This document shows positions 56,121 through 64,000 of a DNA stretch of 64,000 nt, piece by piece; the stretch's first letter is position 1, and every line of letters begins with the position of its first letter. The stretch comes from Zerene cesonia (Eukaryota; Arthropoda; Insecta; Lepidoptera; Pieridae). The position numbers were made by a program, and so were the translations under genes. The notes beneath the pieces were generated by a model. It saw nothing but the letters and a program-made list of their open reading frames with translations, was not told the origin of the DNA and did no database searches. Location: contig NC_052127.1 of assembly GCF_012273895.1 (NCBI RefSeq), forward strand, positions 5,886,247-5,950,246, written 5' to 3'.

Positions 56121-59100
56121 ATGGCGGACGTTGTCATTGTAGGATATTTATTCACATTTTTATTAATAAGTGCTTGTTATGGTGAGTCTAATAAAAAATG
56201 ATACTTTATTTATTCGTTTAATAGTGATCTACAATTACAGTAGTCCCTGTGTGTCAATTATACGTGATAGTGGCAAAAAAGACATGCATCCGCGTCGTCT
56301 GCAGATGATGTTTTATTATTGTTTTCATGGTACAAGTAAAGAATTATCGAGTGGTATATGTAAAAGTCCTGTGCAGATACATCATATTATTTAATTCGTG
56401 TAATATTTTGAAATTGCTTACACTGACCGATGTATCACAAATAAATTTTGTTTATTACTGAAGTACCTATGTACGTAATTAATTTTATTAAACAATTCAT
56501 AAAATTTACATTGAATAACATTTACCATGATATAAATGTATGCTTTTCACAGTAACACTTAATTCTAAGATGAATAAACGATATCAAAGATGAATTTGTT
56601 ATCTATTCGTAAATGTTGTTCCAGCTGGCCTTGCAGGGTTTGATAATTTGGAGGAAGATGGCCCTTTCCCAAGCACACAAACACAAGCCGACCAGCTTAT
56701 TCCGGATGAGCCCATTGATAAAAAGATGATGGTTCATCATCCAAGGTAATTTTTTAAACATGTTATGTTCCTTTTCTTTACTAAAATTATTCAATTTGTA
56801 GATGCAAAGACATATGTTTAAATTATAAGTTAAAATGAAGTATGGGGGGTAAGATACACCAGGTAATTCAATAGTATAATATAATAAATTGTTGAAACTA
56901 TGTGTGGGTTAAGGATGAAAGGAAATATTATTTAAAAATAAGATACTGCCACAGTGCTCTGAAAGACATATGCTAGATTATTATGGACTATAATTAACTA
57001 AATTTATTTTATCACTCACTTAACATAAGTCAGTATTGTTAAAGTATGTAATTTCCATTTTTTTTTTGCTGCTCAGGAGAAGAAAGTTTCAGAAGAGGTA
57101 AGTAGGATTTACAGTGTGTAGATAGTGCCAATTTATTAGCTAGCCATTGATAGTTTTGGATAGTAACAGCTAGTGTGACAAAGATTAGTTTCTGGAGGCA
57201 CTATTAAAATTTGTAATATTGTTGATGAAGGGCATTTAAATATTGGGATGCGAACTCGCTAATAGGAGATGAGTATCTGAACAGATCCTTGGTGGGTTTT
57301 CTTCATGAGTTTTATTTTGTACTAGCTGTTGCCCGCGGCTTCACACTCATTAAATTCGGAGTAGTTTAATAAATGTTATTATACATATACACCTACCTCT
57401 TCAATCTTTCTATTTATAAAAAAAATCCCCATAAAAATTAGTTGAGTAGTTTTAAAGATTTAAGCATACATAGAGACGTAGGTTCAGAGAAAGCGACTTT
57501 GTTTTATACTATGCAGTGATGAACAAATAGTCCTTGATACTGTAAAGTTTGATTTCATCATTAATTATGAATCTTGCTCCATAGAGATAGCTATATAAGC
57601 TTGAATGGCCCAATTCATTTTTCTTTTCACCCTTCCCTGTCACCTTCTTTTTACCAGTTATCAATCCTTTTCTTATACCTTTTCCCCTTAAAAGCGGGCA
57701 ACACATTTGCAGAGGCATGACCTGTAGAAATGTTCATGGATGGTGGTGATTGCTACCATCAGGCAAACTGCGAGTCTTGCTGCCTTGTCTTTTAAAAACC
57801 TGAAATAAAAAATAAAAAAAAACTATTGCAAACTCTTTTATGGTGCTTCAAGAAACTATTCAATGGTCCTTTAATTCTCTTGGACTTTTGTAGCTAGACA
57901 TTTGTATATGTATAAGTCATATAGTTAGTTTATTAGTTCTTAGTATATACTACTAGTTTTCTATGACTGTGCCTGGTTTCATGTCATGTTATCATGTTTT
58001 CTCATAGAAATTGCTTTTTTATTGTTATGATCACCATGAATGTATACTCAATGATTTGTGAACAACAATTATTGTTATGAACTATCAATATCACACATGA
58101 CAATAATTAAATTCATAGAAACTTTTTATAGTCAATAGGTATATCATTAACCCTATTTTTAATTTACGGGTGCCATTTTCTTAAGTTTTATTGCATAAGT
58201 CAACGCCACAATACTGAATATTACATCAACACCATTATTAAAATTACATATCAAAAATGCATTTTATTCCTAAATTAATTCCCAGGTACAAATGCCACCA
58301 ATGCGAGTCGCCAGAGTGTGACAACGAGTCGCAAACATGTGACCTGGCTTTATACTGCTTCAAATCAACGGTTCGCACATCTGATGGGGAGTTGAGGTAT
58401 TCGAGGGGGTGTTTCCAGAGGGTGGATCACTATCAGTTCACGTGTCACAGCAATCAACCGTCGCCTGGGTGAGTTTTTTTTTTATTTTGAACCAGCTGTG
58501 TACCTGAGTAAATGAGGATTTTCTTTAAATCGCACTGTCCCGTGGATGTATTCGAAAAAATTATCTAACTGTCACCTATATGCCAATGATAGTCCCTTCA
58601 AAATCGGTCCAGCCCAGACAAGAGTAAACACAATAAAGTTTACTAAAACACTCCAATTTAACTCAATAATTGAATAGTATAAAATTTTTTGGGTTATTGA
58701 ATTAGACGACATAGACTCCTAAATATAGGCGCGAGTAAAAAACCGCGCATGGTATAGTTGAATCCGCAATAATTTTTTTTAAGGTAGAACATTTGGTTGT
58801 GCTGTATAGCATTGATGCTGTCAATAAGAATTCGCTGTTTTTTAACGTCTAGTATAAGATAATAGTGGAGTAACTTACTATAGGTAGTTGTAGTATAAGA
58901 TAGCAGTAGAGTAGCTACTTACGCTGCAACCACCTTGTTACCACTAACGAGCGTGCGTGCGCGCAGGGTCCGCAAGCGGCACGCGGGGCAGCTGAACGTG
59001 ACGTGCTGCGCGGGCGACATGTGCAACAGCGGCGCGTTCCCCGCGCTGGCGGGGCGCGCGCGCGCCGCCCCCGCGCCCGCCGCCGGCGCGCTGTGGGCGG

Positions 59101-62100
59101 CCGGGCTCGCCGCCGCGCTGCTGCTGGCCGCGCTCGCCGCGCTGGCCGTGCTGCTGCTGCGACGCACGCACAGGTGCGGTATATTAAAAAAAATCATATG
59201 TGTGTGTAATCACTACATAGTATAAGATAGTCGCTTCCTGCGTCTGTCCCTATATATGTATGTATGCTTGTGTCTTTAAAAGTTGGTGTCGTTGGGTGTG
59301 TTACCCGTGTTATAGATTTTATTGTACATGTATTGTATTTACAATGATGTAAAAATTATTTATAAACATTTCATTTATGATGTAAAAAATTATACAATTA
59401 CAGGTTGAGGGTACTTCAAGCAGCTCAAAAATTGGGCATGGATTCCAGTTATTTCACAAACAATCTGTACAGTCCACCAGTAACAAGCGCTTTCTATGAA
59501 GGTAATATGATCAATAAATACTATTTATGTTACAGTTATTACAAGTTAAATAATAGTAAAGGCCTTCTAGATATGTTTTTGTTTCTGCAATGACCACCAA
59601 ACGCAGTCTGTGATACCACACAAACTCTGTTAAATGTACTCTAACACTTGCAAAGATCTAATTAATTATTTCATGAAAGACCAATTAAAATCTATGAATA
59701 ATAAATAAATTTCCAGGCATAGACGGTTCCCAGAATGCTGTGAGGGCAGTGGCAGCAGGTGACTCCACGCTACGGGAGTACCTGGAGACCTCAATGAGCA
59801 GCGGCTCAGGGTCTGGACTGCCACTCATGGTGCAGAGGACCTTGGCCAAGCAGGTCACGCTGATTGAGAGGATTGGCAAGGTTTGTTTATGGTTTAGTGT
59901 CAGGTTTTTTTTTGTGATAAGCATTTTGAATCAATTTACAATGTAATGTTTTTTTTAAGTTAATCCTCTAAAAAATATCAACAATGAAGTTGTTGATTGT
60001 ATTGCTCTATATATTGATAACAGTGTTTGTAATGGTGGTGAGAATTCTATTGTTTATATCGATGATGGTGATGGTGATGATGGCGCCGTGTCCCCAGGGG
60101 CGGTACGGCGAGGTGTGGCGCGGCGCGTGGTGCGCGGACAGCGTGGCCGTGAAGATATTCTTCTCGCGCGACGAGGCGAGCTGGCGCCGCGAGACGGAGG
60201 TGTACAGCACCGTGATGCTGCGCCACGAGAACATCCTCGCGTACGTGGGCAGCGACATGACCAGCCGGAACAGCTGCACGCAGGTAGGTCGCGTCTCCGC
60301 GTTGTCATCTACTTTTTTTTTCAAATTTCATCCAATTCGATTTGGTTTCGTTAATATATAAAGTTTAACCGTTAGCGCCGCAGCGCTGTGACGCTTTGAA
60401 CTGGGCGACTTCAAATTTAATACATTCTGAAGCGTCTATTTAATCGTCATAATAAATATTATATACATAATTTCATCAATCCTGCAAACAGTAAAAAATA
60501 ACACGATTTAGTAGGAAGTACCTAATGAATAAAGACAAAAAATCATTAAAAAAGTAGGCAATGTCACACGAGAATATTACATGCTCGTATAAGAGAAGAA
60601 CAAAACGCTGGAAAACTTCAACACGGTTTTAATGCTATAAATTGAAAACAGTTCAACTAATTCACAAAAAAAAATCCGATATCGTCGTAGTTTTGAAAGT
60701 ATTTCAAGCGTAATATAATGAAAGCAATGTTACCTCTCCTCATTGAAGCACTCGCTCCAACTCTTTTCCAGTTATGGCTGATCACACACTTCCACCCACT
60801 CGGCTCGTTATATGAGCATTTGGCTCGAACAACCCTCACTAGGCACCAGATGATGGTCATCTGTCTGTCCATCGTGAACGGCTTGCTGCATCTACACACT
60901 GATATACATGGAACACAGGTGATTGTGCAAAAATCTAGAATTTTTAGACATTTGACTAGTATTACTTGAGTATTATGAAATTAGACACTCATTTATAGAT
61001 TAGAGTGTTTGCCATGAAAGAAGTCCCATAGACGCGGCTCTGTAAGCGCCTTAAATAATGTTGCCAGTGTTATTTAAACCAATTGTACCCAGAGTTGGGG
61101 AAAATGGATGTGAAATTTAATTTCGTAAAAACCAAAATAAAATTTTGGTGTGAATGGAGGTTTTATTATTTCAAAAAGGTTAAATATTTGAAGACAAGTT
61201 ATTGATTTATTAATTTTTTCAGGGAAAACCAGCGATAGCCCATCGCGACATAAAATCTAAGAACATCCTCGTGAAGGTGAACGGTGAATGCTGTATAGCG
61301 GACCTAGGGTTAGCTGTGACCAGACAACATGTGGCCGAGGGTCTCATACATAACCCTAGGCAGGGCACCAAGCGGTATATGAGCCCTGAAATGTTGGATC
61401 AGAGGTGAGATAGTATAGTTTTTTTCATGTGAAACATCTATAGAAGCATGTAAAACCGATTTGTGGTGAAGCATGCCCTCTATATGATGGTATATATGTA
61501 GTCTATATGCAGTAGCGTGTATGGTGTAATATTTTATTATATCATTATGACATATGTAGTTCCTACCACAATCTGTTGTTTCCTGCATATTACGTTTACA
61601 GAATAATGACGGCCGACATTTTTGGAACGAAGTTCCTTATCGCCCGTTGTGAAAGGGGCCTAGACGGAAGAAATTCTCATGAAAAGTTGTAACGACACTT
61701 TGCTATCGTAAGCTGTTGTAAGCTGTGCGGCGTGCGCATGCGCACATTTCTCTGTCTGTCTCTCTCTCTCTTATAGAAAGAGAAAGGTTCTTGTTCCATC
61801 CGGGTGTCCCTTGTCACCTCTCACCTTTTTTTTTTAATAAAATTCTAGTAGCGATTTAAAATATTAATTAATTTCGACAACGTTTTTTTGTCCCGGTCAG
61901 CATGAACATGTCGTGCTTCGAGTCGTACCGCAAGTGCGACATCTACGCGCTGGGGCTGGTGCTGTGGGAGGTGGCGCGGCGCGCGCGGCCGGCGCGCGAG
62001 GCGCAGCCGCCCTACCACGAGCTGGCGCCGCACGACCCCAGCTTCGAGCTCATGCGCAAGGTCGTCTGCGGCGACGGCGCCCGCCCGCTGCCGCCGCAGG

Positions 62101-62734
62101 ACCCGCACCCGGTCGGTCATCGCCGCCATCACCGCCATCACCTTCATCACCTTCATCACCTCTATCACCTTTGAATACAACATCATGTATACATATCACC
62201 GTCTTCACCTCTGTATACAATATCGTACACACCATCGCAAATGTCGTATACATTATCTAATACACATATATCAGTAACATTCCCTACACCGCCATCATAA
62301 ATATCATTAACATTGCCTACACCGCTATCATAATCATTGACTACATCATCATCTTAAATATTTGTCCAATGTCTACCCAATTATATCATCACATTACGTC
62401 GTTATCAAACGACAACCTCGTTTCACAGTTTTGATCACGCAAAACTTAATACGTCGATGACCTTCAAACCATGAGCATGAGAACTATATTGTTTCAATAC
62501 AAACCAGTAACTCAGTTTAAACCTACCAATAAAATGGCATTATATAATTAGTAAATAAATAGATAATTGTACATATTTCAGACAATGGTCGGCTTGGCGA
62601 ACTTAATGCAAGAGTGCTGGCACCAAAACCCCTCAGTGCGACTGCCGGCGCTTAGAATAAAGAAGACTCTATTGAAATTAGCTGCTAACGACAACTCCAT
62701 CAGGCTGAACGAGGATAATGAAATCTCTGTCTAG
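56121..62734 (+). CDS. sax: Saxophone, BMP type I receptor Ser/Thr kinase (ALK1/2 type)
   Basis: Exons: 56121-56181, 56625-56745, 57077-57097, 58286-58468, 58967-59173, 59404-59501, 59717-59880, 60098-60283, 60772-60918, 61223-61404, 61901-62111, 62582-62734 (stop TAG). Phases agree; 577 residues. Signal peptide 1-20; ten-cysteine ligand-binding ectodomain (YKCHQC to CCAGDMCN at 142-149); transmembrane helix about 170-193 (Ala/Leu-rich); GS box SGSGSG (259-264); kinase with GRYGEV, Lys304 in VAVKIF, HRD 403-405, DLG 423-425. The L45 loop SDMTSRNSCTQ (337-347) is the ALK1/2-saxophone type, not the thickveins or baboon type. The end ALRIKKTLLKL is typical. By family knowledge it phosphorylates the BMP Smad (Mad) in complex with a type II receptor. 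Odd: the conserved NRW after RP in the C-lobe is missing at a weak junction (62,111). Confidence 0.95.
57077..57097 (+). CDS. sax: 21-nt microexon of saxophone
   Basis: GCTGCTCAG| precedes and |GTAAGTAGG follows 21 bases encoding RRKFQKR-type basic residues in phase 2. Neighbouring exons join in the same phase with or without it (HHP-R-RRKFQK-R-YKC or HHP-R-YKC). The acceptor has a long T-run and the donor is consensus, so it is very likely real. It adds a basic stretch just before the first ectodomain cysteine. Confidence 0.75.
57322..57520 (-). repeat. Helitron-like repeat of the second subfamily
   Basis: CTAGCTGTTGCCCGCGGCTT, GGAGTAGTTTAATAAATG, AGTTGAGTAGTTTTAAAGAT and GCGACTTTGTTTTATACTATG follow the same order as the copy at 13,638. 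In a saxophone intron. Confidence 0.65.
57590..57800 (+). repeat. SINE-like block in a saxophone intron
   Basis: CCCTTAAAAGCGGGCAACAC, ATTTGCAGAGGCATGACCTG and GGTGGTGATTGCTACCATCAGG; same family as 15,690 and 43,365. Confidence 0.6.
62112..62400 (+). repeat. CATCAC-rich degenerate simple repeat
   Basis: Starts directly at the weak donor (CACCCG|GTCGGTC) with GCCATCACC, TTCATCACC and TATCACC units, then fades into ATACA/CATCAT-rich text. Being adjacent to the weakest junction of saxophone, it may have arisen by local slippage or hidden part of the old exon end. Confidence 0.6.
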
Positions 62735-64000
62735 ATATAGACTAATATACTACAGTCAGAAAAAAAAAGGAATTCGAAATGGCGTCGTTCAGCTGTCAAA
62801 CTGTTTTTCGGCCATATGTGTGAGTATAGACGGCAATATTGTGTGAGCGAGAGACAGATAGGAGCCGCCATTTTCAATTTGTTGTATCTGACGTAATAGC
62901 TAAGTCCCGACTGTTTCTTTGTGGTTAAGAGTTGATTTATTCAAAAAAAGAGGGATAGGATAGCATGAAAATGGCGAAAAATACTTTTTAATGGCCACTT
63001 ATAGGATGGTACCTGCTTACTCAGTTAAATATCTGCGTAACAGAACGAATGTTGCTAATAAATGACAAAAAAAGTTTCACGTTTTTCGGTGTAGCGATTT
63101 TTATTTCGAAGCGATAGACAGAGCGTAAATAGACAGATGAAAAAGACCAGGGAGTGTGTAAAGTTAGAAGAATTATAGAATTATAAATAAAAATAAGGTG
63201 CCTTGGAGTTCACGAATTATATGATAGAAAACTTCAATTTGTGCCAGCGATCTGAATTTCTTAATAGAAATATCCATTTTTTAAACTACCCTACGTTCGT
63301 AATAACTCCAACGTGCTACTCTTAATAATACACGCATGTAATGTAAAGCCATGATTTAGTGCAAGTGTGGAATTTACGAGAGGCTAGTATAAAAGCATGC
63401 GCAAACTCGCCGCTCGTGCAAGCCGTCAAGCCACATGTAAATAAATATTTTGTATATTTTAATGGCTATGTTTTTTATTATTTGGGGTAATTTATAAGAA
63501 AATGTAAATGCTGTATCGGTTTATCTGATCATATATTTTTTAATTACCTCAAAATTTATAGAACACCAACTTTCAACAGATAATTTATAAATGTTGTTGT
63601 TTTTTATTTTAGTTTTTTTTTCTATAATTTGTATGCAGCTATTGTACAGTATATGTATTGACATGTATGTACAAATCCGAATGTGAAATAATTTTGTATG
63701 TAAAATAATAGATGTTTTTTACTTTTTTCCGCTTTTACGAACTTTGTTTATGAAACCTTTATTTTAAAGGATACACTTTGAAAGAAAAAAAATCTGCCAT
63801 ATTAAATTCGAAATGACATAAATATGTGTACTTTACAAATAAAATATACGTTATATATTTACGAGGTATGGTTAATATTAAATAATGTCATGAATAAAAT
63901 AACATAATATGTTAAATAATAATTAAATGTAAGTAAAACATGTTAAAAATAGCTATAATAATGGAAGTGCCGATTAGTATTGTTAATTAATGTAATTGTA
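62735..64000 (+). other. Saxophone 3' UTR and downstream region
   Basis: AT-rich. AATAAA candidates at 63,186 and 63,440, the latter followed by TATTTTGTATATTTTAATGG, plus others near 63,838 and 63,894. No further gene begins before the window ends. Confidence 0.55.

Noticed and set aside
58919..59225. Several long Arg/Ala-rich frames around the saxophone transmembrane exon
   Set aside because: Only one frame joins its neighbours in phase and gives the CCAGDMCN box plus a membrane helix. The others are GC-rich shadows.
61845..62260. Long frames on both strands over saxophone exon 11
   Set aside because: Same cause: GC-rich coding exon and CATCAC repeat. The kinase frame is unambiguous.
56121..62734. 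Identification as thickveins or baboon instead of saxophone
   Set aside because: The L45 loop SDMTSRNSCTQ is of ALK1/2 type. Thickveins-type (ALK3/6) and baboon-type (ALK4/5) loops have different sequences.

Overview
The window looks like nuclear DNA of a moth or butterfly (Lepidoptera). It is AT-rich, its genes are split into many small exons with GT-AG introns, and it is full of short non-autonomous Helitron-like elements of the type common in lepidopteran genomes (3' hairpin followed by CTAG), non-LTR retrotransposon tails and MITE-like inverted repeats. The species cannot be named from the sequence alone.

Layout. Positions 1-24,080 are almost gene-free: repeats, satellites and possible regulatory DNA. 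The one coding candidate there is a 15-codon exon at 4,027-4,071 with a strong splice donor, in the right phase to be the first exon of the next gene, which would give a 20-kb first intron. From 24,081 to 39,265 (+) lies rhophilin (HR1-BRO1-PDZ, 13 exons). Then come the mitochondrial S-adenosylmethionine carrier SLC25A26 (-, 41,885-44,284, 6 exons), the ciliary microtubule-inner protein CFAP45 (+, 44,894-49,992, 12 exons), the chromosomal passenger protein borealin (-, 51,523-55,528, 7 exons plus a probable 24-nt microexon), and the BMP type I receptor saxophone (+, 56,121-62,734, 12 exons including a 21-nt microexon). All exon joins were done by hand and every junction keeps frame.

Two pairs are head to head with short shared upstream regions: SLC25A26/CFAP45 (609 bp) and borealin/saxophone (592 bp). 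The genes are functionally unrelated: Rho signalling, mitochondrial methyl-donor import, sperm or cilium axoneme, mitotic chromosome segregation, BMP signalling. They look like ordinary conserved neighbours, not a cluster.

Most interesting items: an RFX X-box 62 bp before the CFAP45 start codon; a dispersed 71-nt tRNA-like element with perfect box A, box B and a T-run terminator, present in two identical copies plus an inverted-hairpin copy; in-frame microexons in saxophone and borealin; loss of a conserved kinase motif at a weak splice junction in saxophone; a duplicated fragment of a rhophilin exon with its acceptor; a perfect DR1 nuclear-receptor site with an AP-1 site in a rhophilin intron; and a probable mis-join at the only N gap. 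I found no clearly new multi-gene system.
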